DNA of 64,000 bases, taken from assembly GCA_016841965.1 (NCBI GenBank), contig JAEANN010000056.1, forward strand, positions 1 to 64,000. Reading direction: 5' to 3'. Every line of letters begins with the position of its first letter. The stretch's first letter is position 1. Source of the DNA: Candidatus Roseilinea mizusawaensis (lineage in GTDB: Bacteria; Chloroflexota; Anaerolineae; J036; Brachytrichaceae). Below are positions 36,346 to 44,853 of the stretch, piece by piece. The translations under genes and the position numbers were made by a program. Under the pieces are notes generated by a model. It had not been told where the DNA came from. It saw only the letters and a program-made list of their open reading frames with translations, and searched no databases.

Positions 36346-37044
36346 TCAGTGCGCGCCCTTGCCCAAATACGCTTCGATCACGCGCTCGTTGCTCTGGATT
36401 TCTTTGGGTGTGCCGCGCGCAATGACCTCACCGAAATCCATCACGGTGATCCGCTCGCAAATGCCCATCACGACCCGCATCTGGTGCTCGATCAGCAGAA
36501 TGGTCAGATTGAATCGCTCGCGAATCAAGCGGATCAGTTCCATCAGATTGAGGATCTCGTTGGGGTTCATGCCCGCGGCCGGCTCGTCGAGCAGCAGCAA
36601 GCGCGGGTTAGACGCCAATGCCCGCGCAATCTCGACGCGGCGCTGCTCGCCGTAGGGCAGGTTGACGGCCAACTCGTCCTGCACGCGGTCAAGTTTGAAG
36701 ATGGCCAGAAAATCCTGGGCCCGCTCGGTCAGCTCCTGTTCCTGGTGTTTGAAGCGTTTGTTGCGCAATATGCCGTCGAATAGGCCGTAACCGGCGTGGA
36801 AGTGATACGCGATGCGCACGTTGTCCAGCACGGTCAGATTTGGCAACAGTCGGATATTCTGAAACGTGCGCGCGATGCCGCGTTGGGTAATCTCGAAAGG
36901 TTCAAGCCCGGCAATGGATTGGCCCACAAATCGAATGTCGCCACTCGACGGCGTGTGCAGCCCGGTGATCAAGTTGAACACAGTTGTCTTGCCGGCGCCG
37001 TTAGGGCCGATCAGGCCGATCAGCTCGCCCTGATGAATGGTCAA
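36346..37044 (-). CDS. livG: LivG-type ABC ATPase, N-terminally truncated
   Basis: 232 residues from a TTG at 37044. Walker A (GPNGAGKTT) begins about residue 13; in full-length LivG it lies near residue 40, so the first ~28 residues, including the A-loop FGG segment, are missing. The frame closes upstream at TAG, preceded only by SVDQNDFS. The rest is intact: signature LPYGEQRRVEIARAL, Walker B LLLLDEPAAGMN. A strong Shine-Dalgarno and ATG (AAACGGAGGAGAAGATG) lie just upstream in another frame, opening a 11-codon peptide that stops within the LivG reading region. One extra A in the AAAA run would join them. Probably a damaged gene. Confidence 0.65.
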   Translation of the reverse strand: MTIHQGELIGLIGPNGAGKTTVFNLITGLHTPSSGDIRFVGQSIAGLEPFEITQRGIARTFQNIRLLPNLTVLDNVRIAYHFHAGYGLFDGILRNKRFKHQEQELTERAQDFLAIFKLDRVQDELAVNLPYGEQRRVEIARALASNPRLLLLDEPAAGMNPNEILNLMELIRLIRERFNLTILLIEHQMRVVMGICERITVMDFGEVIARGTPKEIQSNERVIEAYLGKGAH

Positions 37045-37392
37045 GCTGAAGTCATTTTGATCGACCGACTATTCATCTTCTCCTCCGTTTAATTTGTTTG
37101 GTCTCACGATTTCTATCAGATTGCTGAGCAAGTCGGCATGCCATTGGATTCTGTTTCCGAATCGTTTGCACTCCTCTTTCTGTGATATTGTGATGCCCGA
37201 TCATGCCGATGTGCTGGCATACAATCACCCAGAAAGCAGGGCAGGAATCACCTCCTTGCGCCAGAAGGCGGGAGTGACACAGTTACCGTGCGTAGGTAAT
37301 GGCACCCCTCCGATGTCTGGACAGCTTTTCATCCCGGTTTGAGCCGGCTTACAGAAGACGGTGTCTTGGTCGATGGGCGCACATCTGGGTGA
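37045..37392. other. Noncoding stretch between truncated livG and murJ
   Basis: 348 bases between divergent genes. It contains the orphan SD-ATG described under livG (ATG first base at 37076). No livH/livM remnant, RNA gene or riboswitch pattern is recognisable. Confidence 0.5.
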
Positions 37393-39132
37393 ATGCGTCT
37401 GTCGTTGCCGGCAAATCCACTGTCAATTACGGCTGACTTCGTGACTTCTATGCGACCGCGATCTATGGCCCGCGCCGCGCTCAGTGTGGGCGCCATCTAT
37501 GTCGTCGGCAGCTTGATTGGCTTTGTCCAGCGCCTAGTAGTGACATCACAGTTTGGGGCCGGCCTCGAATACGATGCGTTCAACACTGCCTTTCGCGTCC
37601 CAGACCTGCTGTACAGCCTGTTTGCGAGCGGTGCGCTGGCTTCGGCATTCATCCCGGTTTACATGAGCCACCTCGCACAGGAGCGCCGGCGCGCTGCCTG
37701 GCGGCTCGTTCGCGCCGTCGCAGTGCTGGTGTTTGTTGTGCTGTCTGTGTTTGCTCTGGCAGCCAGTGTGTTCGCGCCGCTGCTCATCCGCGCGATCATT
37801 GCCCCCGGCTTCAGCCCCGCTCAAGTCGATTTGACCGTCTCGCTGATGCGCATCATGCTTGTGGCGACGGTTGTCTTTGGTGTAAGCGGCCTGCTCATGG
37901 GGGTGTTGCAGTCAAACGGATCCTTCATCGCCCCGGCCATGGCGCCCTGGCTGTACAACCTCGGCATCATCTTCGGCGCGCTGGTGTTGCGCGGATGGGG
38001 GGCCTATGGCCTCTCGGCCGGCGTGGTGATTGGCGCATTATTGCATCTGGCGATCCAACTGCCGGCGCTGGTGCAGGTTTGGCGCGCCTCGCGCGCTGCT
38101 CCACACACAGACCACCCGACCGCGCTCATCCCCCATCCCCCATCGGCCAATCTGCCACACGCCCCGTCTGCTCGTCCCCCGGCATCGATGGATGTGCGCG
38201 GCGATGTACGCGGCGATGTACGCGGCGATGTACGCGGCGATGTGCGCCAGATCGTTCGGTTGATGTTGCCGCGCATGATCGGTTTGGGCGCGGTTCAGAT
38301 CAACTTCATCGTCAACACCAATTTGGCGTCGGGCATGGGCGAGGGGGCTGTGTCTGCCCTGGCGATTGCTTTTGCCGTCATGTTGCTGCCACAAGTGGCC
38401 ATTGCACAAGCCGCGGCCACAGTGCTGTTCCCCGCGATCAGCGCCCATGCGGCCAGAGGCGAGCGCGCCGAATTTGCCCGTCTAGTGGCGCGGGCCATTG
38501 GCGTGATGTTTATGCTCAGTCTACCCGCTTCGATCGGGCTGATCCTCCTCGGCCAGCCGCTCATTCGTCTTCTGTTCGAGCGTGGGGCGTTTGACTGGCG
38601 CGACACTCAAGCGGTCAGTTTTGCGCTGATGTGGTACGGCGCCGGCCTGGCCGGCCATTCTGTGCTGGAGGTCGTCACGCGCGGCTTCTATGCGCTGAAG
38701 GACACGATCCGGCCGGTTGTGTTGGGTGTGGCCGGCATGCTGCTCAACGTCATCCTCAGTCTCTGGTTGAGCAGTGTCTTTCGCGCTGCCGGGGCGTTTC
38801 CCTTTGGCGGTCTGGCGTTGGCAAACACCCTTGCCACGGCTGTTGAGACAGCCGTATTGCTTGGCCTGCTGACTGCGCGCGTGCCCGAGTTGTCGGCCGG
38901 CAAAATGCTCGCCGCTGCAGGCCGTAGCGCCCTTGCTGCGCTGGGTATGGGGGTGATCGTGTGGGTATGGATGACGCTGCTTGGTGATGGCCCGCTGGCC
39001 ACAGCATTGGCCGTGCCGGTCGCAGCCGCTGCATACTTTGGCTTGGCCTGGCTTGTGCGCAGCGAGGAAGCACGCGACATGATTGGCTACGCGCTGCGCT
39101 TGGCAGGTTCTGCCCGCTCCAGATCGGCATAG
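37393..39132 (+). CDS. murJ: Lipid II flippase MurJ (MviN family) with a low-complexity insert
   Basis: 579 residues, about 14 membrane helices. LSVGAIYVVGSLIGFVQRLV, EYDAFNTAFRVPDLLYSLFASGALASAFIPVY, GLLMGVLQSNG and LLFERGAFDWRDT are MurJ motifs. It moves lipid II across the membrane for wall synthesis. Between helices 6 and 7, about residues 237-286, is a Pro/Ala/Arg-rich cytoplasmic stretch ending in five DVRG-type repeats encoded by a 12-bp DNA array; normal MurJ loops are shorter. An in-frame ATG at 37450 would give a start nearer to relatives; neither has a good RBS. Confidence 0.88.
   Translation: MRLSLPANPLSITADFVTSMRPRSMARAALSVGAIYVVGSLIGFVQRLVVTSQFGAGLEYDAFNTAFRVPDLLYSLFASGALASAFIPVYMSHLAQERRRAAWRLVRAVAVLVFVVLSVFALAASVFAPLLIRAIIAPGFSPAQVDLTVSLMRIMLVATVVFGVSGLLMGVLQSNGSFIAPAMAPWLYNLGIIFGALVLRGWGAYGLSAGVVIGALLHLAIQLPALVQVWRASRAAPHTDHPTALIPHPPSANLPHAPSARPPASMDVRGDVRGDVRGDVRGDVRQIVRLMLPRMIGLGAVQINFIVNTNLASGMGEGAVSALAIAFAVMLLPQVAIAQAAATVLFPAISAHAARGERAEFARLVARAIGVMFMLSLPASIGLILLGQPLIRLLFERGAFDWRDTQAVSFALMWYGAGLAGHSVLEVVTRGFYALKDTIRPVVLGVAGMLLNVILSLWLSSVFRAAGAFPFGGLALANTLATAVETAVLLGLLTARVPELSAGKMLAAAGRSALAALGMGVIVWVWMTLLGDGPLATALAVPVAAAAYFGLAWLVRSEEARDMIGYALRLAGSARSRSA
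38191..38250 (+). repeat. In-frame 12-bp tandem repeat in murJ, five copies
   Basis: Units GATGTACGCGGC (with single-base variants) start at 38191, 38203, 38215, 38227 and 38239, encoding DVRG four times then DVRQ. Confidence 0.9.
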
Positions 39133-39191
39133 GCAAGCTGATATGGGCCGGCGCAGACACCCCAAAACCTGCGCCCCAACAGCCCGCTGTG

Positions 39192-39197
39192 TATAAT
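39192..39197 (+). promoter_or_regulatory. -10 hexamer of the pyrG promoter
   Basis: A consensus TATAAT 228 bases before pyrG. No clear -35 is seen. A start near 39204 would give a leader of about 215 bases that contains the terminator hairpin. Confidence 0.45.
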
Positions 39198-39290
39198 TTA
39201 GTGGTGCACGCGCGTTTGGCGGTATGGCGGTGCGCCGTTTTTATTGTCGTGACAACGGGCTTCGACCGTCCCTTGATTTCCCGCCCCTTG

Positions 39291-39325
39291 AAGTAGGGAG
39301 CATCAAAAGTGCTCCCTACTTTTTT
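39291..39325 (+). terminator. Terminator in the murJ-pyrG gap (possible pyrG attenuator)
   Basis: A perfect 12-bp stem AAGTAGGGAGCA / TGCTCCCTACTT (39291-39302 with 39310-39321), 7-base loop, and six T's. It lies downstream of the TATAAT and 95 bases before pyrG. Confidence 0.85.
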
Positions 39326-39419
39326 GTGCCTGCACTGAGATTGCTGCCGTTCGGCGCCGGCGTTGATGTGTCGGCTGAGCATCTTTCAAAATCCTTTCAA
39401 AATCAAGGAGGAGTGCAAC

Positions 39420-41108
39420 ATGGCGAAGTATATTTTCTGTACCGGCGGCGTAGTCAGCTCCGTTGGAAAGGGTGTCACTGCGGCTGCCATTGGCCGTGTG
39501 CTCAAGTCTCGCGGCTTGCGCGTCTCGATTCAGAAACTAGACCCCTACCTGAACGTTGACCCGGGCACGATGTCGCCCTATCAGCATGGCGAAGTGTTCG
39601 TGACTGAAGATGGCGCCGAGACCGATCTGGACCTCGGCCACTACGAGCGTTTCATCGACGAAAACCTGACCCGCGCCTGCAATGTGACCACCGGCCAGGT
39701 GTACAACGAGGTGATTACCCGTGAGCGGCGCGGCGATTTTCTCGGCAAGACGATCCAGGTTGTGCCGCACGTCACCAACGAGATCAAGCGCCGTATCGGC
39801 CTGGTCGCCAAGAGCAGCACAGCCGATGTTGTCATCGTCGAAGTGGGCGGCACGGTGGGCGATATTGAAGCCATGCCCTTCCTCGAAGCGATACGTCAGA
39901 TGCGCCGCGATGTTGGACGCGATAGCACTTTCTACGTACATGTCACGTTTCTGCCCAAAGTCGGCGCCACCGACGAGATCAAGACCAAGCCCACCCAGCA
40001 CAGCGTCCGCGATCTGCGCGGCGCCGGCATCCAACCCGACGCCATCATCGCCCGCAGCGACTACCCTGTGGATGATGACACGCGCGACAAGATTGCTCTG
40101 TTCTGCGATGTAGAGCCGCGCGCCGTGCTGCCCATGATCACCACCAATTACTTGTACGAGGTGCCGCTGCTCCTCGAAGATGCGGGTTTTGGCGACTATT
40201 TGTGCGAGCGCCTGCAACTCAACTGCGCAAAGGCCGATCTGTCAGATTGGCGCAACCTGTGCGCCGAGATTCGCAAACCGCGCCCGCCTCTGCGCATTGC
40301 CATCGTCGGCAAGTATGTTGAACTGCACGATGCCTATATCAGTGTGCGCGAGTCGCTCTATCACGCCGGCGTGGCCTGCGGCCGCGATGTCAAAGTGTCC
40401 TGGGTGAATAGCGAGGAAGTCGAGCGCGCCGATGATTTGTTCATGTTCGATGATGTGGCCGGCATTGTCGTCCCCGGCGGGTTCGGCTATCGGGGCATCG
40501 AGGGAAAGATCCGCGCCGCGCAGTACGCGCGCGAGAATAACGTGCCCTATCTGGGCCTGTGTCTGGGCATGCAGGTCATGTGTATCGAGTTCGCCCGTGC
40601 TGTGCTGAACAGCCGCGAGCCGAATAGCACCGAGTTTGACCACAGCACGCCATATCCGGTGATTGATCTGATGCCCGATCAGCGCTACATTCAGGACATG
40701 GGCGGCACGATGCGCTTGGGCGTCTACCCCTGCCAGTTAATGCCGGGCACACACGCGCATGCCGCCTATGCTGCGCAGCTCGCTGGGGGCGTGCAGGGTG
40801 CGTTTACGGTTCACGAGCGTCACCGCCACCGCTTCGAGTTCAACAATGAGTTCCGCGAGATGCTAGGGAACGCCGGCCTGGTGTTCAGCGGCCTGTCGCC
40901 CGATGGCCGGTTGGTCGAGATTGCCGAATTGCGCGACCATCCGTTTATGCTGGGCAGTCAGTTCCACCCCGAATTCAAGAGCCGCCCGAATCGTCCGCAT
41001 CCATTATTCAAGGCGTTTATTGATGCGGCAGCCAGCTATGCCGGCGGCGCGCCCTTGTTCAAGCCGACGCTGCGACTGGACAGCGAACGCAAATTAGAGC
41101 ATTCCTAA
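39420..41108 (+). CDS. pyrG: CTP synthase
   Basis: 562 residues. The synthase domain opens [19 protein letters not shown] (P-loop) and contains [24 protein letters not shown] and [15 protein letters not shown]. The C-terminal class I glutamine amidotransferase domain has GGFGYRG, the nucleophile in GLCLGMQ and the final HPEF. It converts UTP to CTP with glutamine and ATP. AAGGAGG lies 8 bases before the ATG. Convergent with the ferredoxin oxidoreductase operon. Confidence 0.97.
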   Translation: MAKYIFCTGGVVSSVGKGVTAAAIGRVLKSRGLRVSIQKLDPYLNVDPGTMSPYQHGEVFVTEDGAETDLDLGHYERFIDENLTRACNVTTGQVYNEVITRERRGDFLGKTIQVVPHVTNEIKRRIGLVAKSSTADVVIVEVGGTVGDIEAMPFLEAIRQMRRDVGRDSTFYVHVTFLPKVGATDEIKTKPTQHSVRDLRGAGIQPDAIIARSDYPVDDDTRDKIALFCDVEPRAVLPMITTNYLYEVPLLLEDAGFGDYLCERLQLNCAKADLSDWRNLCAEIRKPRPPLRIAIVGKYVELHDAYISVRESLYHAGVACGRDVKVSWVNSEEVERADDLFMFDDVAGIVVPGGFGYRGIEGKIRAAQYARENNVPYLGLCLGMQVMCIEFARAVLNSREPNSTEFDHSTPYPVIDLMPDQRYIQDMGGTMRLGVYPCQLMPGTHAHAAYAAQLAGGVQGAFTVHERHRHRFEFNNEFREMLGNAGLVFSGLSPDGRLVEIAELRDHPFMLGSQFHPEFKSRPNRPHPLFKAFIDAAASYAGGAPLFKPTLRLDSERKLEHS

Positions 41109-41182
41109 GCAACGTCGATGACAGCGAATCCGGCTCTGCGCCGGCTTCATCACATGTCACAGGCGGCCCCGCGACTGCTGCG

Positions 41183-41740
41183 CTATGCCATGACCGAGAG
41201 AGTCTGTGCCAGTTCTGCCCCTCGCCGCAAGGCCAGCTTATTCGTTTCGAGCATATCGCGCCGGTGCGCCGGCAGATGCGCTTCCAGCGACTGCTCGACT
41301 GCCTCCACCGGCAACACGCCGGTGATCTGGAGCAGCGCGCCCAACATCACCATGTTCAGCAGCTTGGGGGTGCCCAGTTCGGCCGCAGTGTCGCTGGCCG
41401 GGATCGGCACACAGCGAATATCGGTGCGCTCCGGCTGGCGCAACGTCAGGGACGCGTTATAGAGCAGCAGCCCACCCGGCGCAATCAAAGGTTCATACTT
41501 TTGCACCGACGGATAGTTCAGCGCCACCACAGCACTGGGCCGGCGCATCAGCGGCGCCCCGATTTCTTCATCTGAGATCACCACGGTGCAGTTCGCAGTG
41601 CCGCCGCGCATTTCCGGGCCATAGGAGGGAATCCACGTCACCTGCAAGCCGGCCTCCATAGCTGCATACGCCAGCAACTGGCTTCCGAACAGCACACCCT
41701 GCCCCCCGAATCCGCTAAATACCACGTCGTAGTGCGTCAT
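41183..41740 (-). CDS. 2-oxoacid:ferredoxin oxidoreductase, gamma subunit
   Basis: 185 residues. [21 protein letters not shown] and [13 protein letters not shown] are the family signatures of the gamma (KorC/VorA-type) domain. It is the last gene of a four-gene operon for a complex that oxidises a 2-oxoacid plus CoA to acyl-CoA and CO2, reducing ferredoxin. An ATTGACG repeat lies just upstream. Confidence 0.9.
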   Translation of the reverse strand: MTHYDVVFSGFGGQGVLFGSQLLAYAAMEAGLQVTWIPSYGPEMRGGTANCTVVISDEEIGAPLMRRPSAVVALNYPSVQKYEPLIAPGGLLLYNASLTLRQPERTDIRCVPIPASDTAAELGTPKLLNMVMLGALLQITGVLPVEAVEQSLEAHLPAHRRDMLETNKLALRRGAELAQTLSVMA

Positions 41741-41768
41741 GGCACACCCTCCCGATTTCGGGCTTTGG

Positions 41769-41789
41769 ATTGACGATTGACGATTGACG
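41769..41789. repeat. ATTGACG heptamer, three exact tandem copies
   Basis: Located in the 79-base gap between the beta and gamma subunit genes of the ferredoxin oxidoreductase. The reverse complement CGTCAAT recurs near 55180-55240 and 57880. Confidence 0.85.
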
Positions 41790-41819
41790 AACGAGATTGG
41801 CCTTCGTAATCCTTAGCCC

Positions 41820-42587
41820 TCAGCTCTCAACCCTTGTCTTGTAGTCGCCCAACGGATAGATCGGCACCATATGGGTCTCGATCCATTTTAGTGCATCCAC
41901 GGGTTTCATGTCCCAGTTGGTCGGGCAACTGGCGAGCAACTCGACCATCGAGAAGCCCCGGCCTTCGATCTGAGTCTTGAAGGCTTGGACGATAGCCTTT
42001 TTGGCTTTGCGAATTTCTGCCGGGCTGTGCAGGCTGCGCCGGGCGATGAAGGCGGCGCCATCCAGTTGTGACAACAACTCGCACATCTTGATCGGATGGC
42101 CCATTGTGCGGGTATCGCGCCCAAGCGGCGATGATGTGGTTTTCATACCCGGCAGGGTCGTTGGCGCCATCTGGCCGCCGGTCATGCCGTACACAGCGTT
42201 GTTCACAAAGATGACGGTCAGGTTTTCACCCCGCCCGGCGGCGTGCAAAATCTCGGCGATGCCGATAGAGGCCAGATCCCCATCGCCCTGATAGGTGAAA
42301 ACAATCTTGTCGGGCTGCACGCGCTTGAGGCCGGTGGCCATGGCCGGCGCTCGCCCATGCGCTGCTACCACGCTGTCGATATCGAAGTAGTTGTAGGCAA
42401 ACACAGAGCATCCCACCGGCGCCACCAGAATGGCGCGCTCGCGGATGCCCAGTTCGTCAATCGCCTCGGCCACCAGCCGATGTGCGACGCCATGCATGCA
42501 ACCGGGGCAATAGGTGGTGGGCGCCCCAGTCATGGCGCGTGGGCGTTGGAACACCACCTGCTCGGTGAAGGGTTCTACTGCAATCAT
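41820..42587 (-). CDS. 2-oxoacid:ferredoxin oxidoreductase, beta subunit (thiamine diphosphate)
   Basis: 255 residues. YCPGCMHG near the N-terminus, [13 protein letters not shown], the diphosphate/Mg motif [12 protein letters not shown] with [13 protein letters not shown], and [12 protein letters not shown] define the family. GGGGAAG lies 8 bases before the ATG at 42587, which is preferred to a GTG 9 bases upstream. Works with the alpha, gamma and ferredoxin subunits of this operon. Confidence 0.92.
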   Translation of the reverse strand: MIAVEPFTEQVVFQRPRAMTGAPTTYCPGCMHGVAHRLVAEAIDELGIRERAILVAPVGCSVFAYNYFDIDSVVAAHGRAPAMATGLKRVQPDKIVFTYQGDGDLASIGIAEILHAAGRGENLTVIFVNNAVYGMTGGQMAPTTLPGMKTTSSPLGRDTRTMGHPIKMCELLSQLDGAAFIARRSLHSPAEIRKAKKAIVQAFKTQIEGRGFSMVELLASCPTNWDMKPVDALKWIETHMVPIYPLGDYKTRVES

Positions 42588-42626
42588 AGTGCACACTTCC
42601 CCTGGAATTGGGCTTGCTTTGAGCTG

Positions 42627-43799
42627 TCAATTCCGACTTGTCCGGCTTGTCTCTTGCCGGCGCGCCGGCCTGTCCACCGGCCGCAACGCCACCGGCCCCT
42701 CGATCTTGTGGTCAAGCGGATGGCCGGTCATCTCATCCAGTTTCTCGATTTCCAGCGCAATATCGTCGGGCATTGGCACCTGTCCGCCCGTGCGCCCGTA
42801 AAATCGCACCGGCGCCTGCCCCCCGACCGACAGTTTCACGTCCTGCAGCATCTGGCCGGCGTTCATCTCGACTACCAGGAAGCCACGCGCCTCATCGGCC
42901 AGTTGCGACAGGCGTTCGTCGGGGAATGGCGACAATGTGATGGGCCGGTGCAGCCCGACACAGATGCCCTTTTGCCGGGCCGCTTTGACCGCGCTCAGCG
43001 CCACGCGCCCGGCTGTGCCGAACGCTACCACGATCAGCTCTGCTTTGTCTGTGCTGCCGCTGGTTGTGTCGATGAGATATTCCTTGAAGCGCACTTCGCG
43101 CCGCGCAATCTCGGCGATCTTGCGCTGCAACTCGAGATTGAGCGCCTCTAGATCATCGGCCTGCATGCGGAAAGGGACCACGCTGTTTTTGGCTCGCCCG
43201 GCTGCGCCGGTGATGGCCCAAGCCGGCGGTGTGGTGGGCAGCGCGCGCATCGCCGGAAGTTCCACCGGCTCCATCATCTGCCCCAACACGCCATCCAGCA
43301 ACACGGTGGCAATCGTGCGATAACGCTCGGCCAGATCAAAGGCCAGCGCCGTTAGATCCACCGCCTCTTGGACAGTAGCCGGCGCGAGCACAATCGGCTT
43401 GTAGTCGCCGTGGCCGGCCATCTTCACCATCTGGAAGTAATCGCTCTGTGAGGGGGCGATATTGCCCAGCCCCGGCCCGCCGCGCATGACATCCACGATC
43501 ACCACGGGCACATGCGAAGCGGCGATATAGCTCAAACCTTCCTGCATCAGGCTGATGCCGGGGCTGGAGGACGAGGTCATCACCCGCCGGCCGGCGCAGG
43601 CGGCCCCATACACCATGTTGATGGCCGCCACTTCGCTTTCGGCTTGCAGAAAGACGCGCCCCAATTCGGGCATGCGTTTCGACATGTATTCGAGCAGTTC
43701 GGTTTGCGGGGTGATCGGATAGCCGAAGTATGCTTCGACGCCGGCGCGAATGGCGGCCTCGGCGATCGCCTCGTTCCCTTTCATCAGTTGCTTAGCCAT
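42627..43799 (-). CDS. vorB: 2-oxoacid:ferredoxin oxidoreductase, alpha subunit (VorB-like)
   Basis: 390 residues. It begins [20 protein letters not shown] and has [45 protein letters not shown] and RGGPGLGN, closest in pattern to VorB (3-methyl-2-oxobutanoate) or KorA. Specificity for branched-chain 2-oxoacids versus 2-oxoglutarate cannot be decided from sequence alone. It lies 12 bases after the ferredoxin gene. Confidence 0.88.
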   Translation of the reverse strand: MAKQLMKGNEAIAEAAIRAGVEAYFGYPITPQTELLEYMSKRMPELGRVFLQAESEVAAINMVYGAACAGRRVMTSSSSPGISLMQEGLSYIAASHVPVVIVDVMRGGPGLGNIAPSQSDYFQMVKMAGHGDYKPIVLAPATVQEAVDLTALAFDLAERYRTIATVLLDGVLGQMMEPVELPAMRALPTTPPAWAITGAAGRAKNSVVPFRMQADDLEALNLELQRKIAEIARREVRFKEYLIDTTSGSTDKAELIVVAFGTAGRVALSAVKAARQKGICVGLHRPITLSPFPDERLSQLADEARGFLVVEMNAGQMLQDVKLSVGGQAPVRFYGRTGGQVPMPDDIALEIEKLDEMTGHPLDHKIEGPVALRPVDRPARRQETSRTSRN

Positions 43800-43811
43800 A
43801 CAGCCTCCCTA

Positions 43812-44066
43812 TCAGTTGCTCGCGGCGTTGGCAGCCCCCACGCGCGGCACGACTTCGCGATAGACGGCGATGGCGGTGTCGGGGCATACCAGCGCGCACA
43901 GGGCGCAGCCGGTGCACGCGCCATCTGGGTTAACCCAAACGGCAGTCCGGTAGCCTTTGGCGTTGAACCCCTCGGACATGTGTATGCTCCCTTTCGGGCA
44001 AACGCCGATGCAGAGTTCGCAGCCTTTGCAGCGTTCCGAATCGACGACGACATGACCTTTGGCCAT
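43812..44066 (-). CDS. 2x[4Fe-4S] ferredoxin, delta subunit of the oxidoreductase
   Basis: 84 residues with two cluster motifs, CKGCELCIGVCP and CTGCALCALVCP, for low-potential electron transfer. First gene of the operon delta-alpha-beta-gamma. AGGAG with a 7-base spacer selects the ATG at 44066 over one 6 bases upstream. Confidence 0.93.
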   Translation of the reverse strand: MAKGHVVVDSERCKGCELCIGVCPKGSIHMSEGFNAKGYRTAVWVNPDGACTGCALCALVCPDTAIAVYREVVPRVGAANAASN

Positions 44067-44426
44067 ATACATGCTCCTGAGGTTCGGTCGGGGGCCACGG
44101 TAGACGTGTTGTGTAGGGTGTGCGCCGGCCGTGGATGCCCGTGTCGAACCTGCGTACTGGGCCGGCAGACGGGCGCGCTGTCGGCCTCGAGTGACACGAT
44201 GTCAAGCCGTTCGTATCATCAGCATACGCCTTTTTGTCGTGCCTGGGCAGTGTCGTATGTCATGTGACCCGGCTGTCGTCACGCGCGCGTTGCGTGAACT
44301 TTGTCACCCGCTGAATGTCGGGCCGCTGCCGGCTGCTTTTGGCGCAAGCAGGCGAAAGAGGTTAAAAGCAAACACTCAGAGAGGGTGTCGAGACGACAGG
44401 ATGCCTGTGTTGCCCCTGCGCCGGCG
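44067..44426. other. Noncoding stretch upstream of the ferredoxin oxidoreductase operon
   Basis: 360 bases. A minus-strand TTGACA (complement of 44200-44205) could be a -35 element for the operon, but no matching -10 is seen at 16-18 bases. A short hairpin ACAGG-atg-CCTGT lies near 44397. No gene recognised. Confidence 0.4.
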
Positions 44427-44813
44427 CTACACAAGCGGCACAGCCCGCCGGGCGAGTTGAATCGCCAGGCCCCAGGGATCGCGCAGCATACACAACTGGT
44501 CGCCGGCCGGGGTGAGGGTGATCTCGCCTACGGGGGTGCAGCCGGCTTCGATCAACCGTGCGCGCGTCCCCGCCATGTCATCGACCCTGAAAGCGATGTG
44601 CAACAACAACGGATCCATGGCGGCGTAATCGGGCAACGGAGCAGCCGGGTTGTGATAGATCTCGATCAGCGTGCAGGTGTTGTCGTCTCCCAGAAACCAG
44701 GTGCGCGACGACCCGCCGACATGTCGCACCACTGTCATGCTGAGATGGTTGACATACCACTCGGCCACAGCGTCAGGATCGTTCACTTGCAGGGCGATAT
44801 GTTCGATTCGCAT
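44427..44813 (-). CDS. VOC-family (glyoxalase-like) protein
   Basis: 128 residues. IEHIALQVNDPDAVAEWYVNHLSM and LHIAFRVDDMAGTRARLIEAG with RDPWGLAIQLARR give the paired VOC modules. The first His (EHIAL), Glu (IEIYHN) and second His (LHIAF) are present, but the final metal Glu position reads Gln (AIQLA), so metal binding may differ from classical glyoxalases. GGAGG lies 12 bases before the ATG. Function unknown. Confidence 0.8.
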   Translation of the reverse strand: MRIEHIALQVNDPDAVAEWYVNHLSMTVVRHVGGSSRTWFLGDDNTCTLIEIYHNPAAPLPDYAAMDPLLLHIAFRVDDMAGTRARLIEAGCTPVGEITLTPAGDQLCMLRDPWGLAIQLARRAVPLV

Positions 44814-44853
44814 GATAGGTTTGCGCCTCCGGGTCTGATATGTTTTTGGGGCT

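Noticed and set aside
37236-37262. Sequence GGAATCACCTCCTTG resembling the 3' end of 16S rRNA
   Set aside because: Only about a dozen bases match and the preceding conserved 16S helix sequences are absent; chance anti-Shine-Dalgarno similarity.
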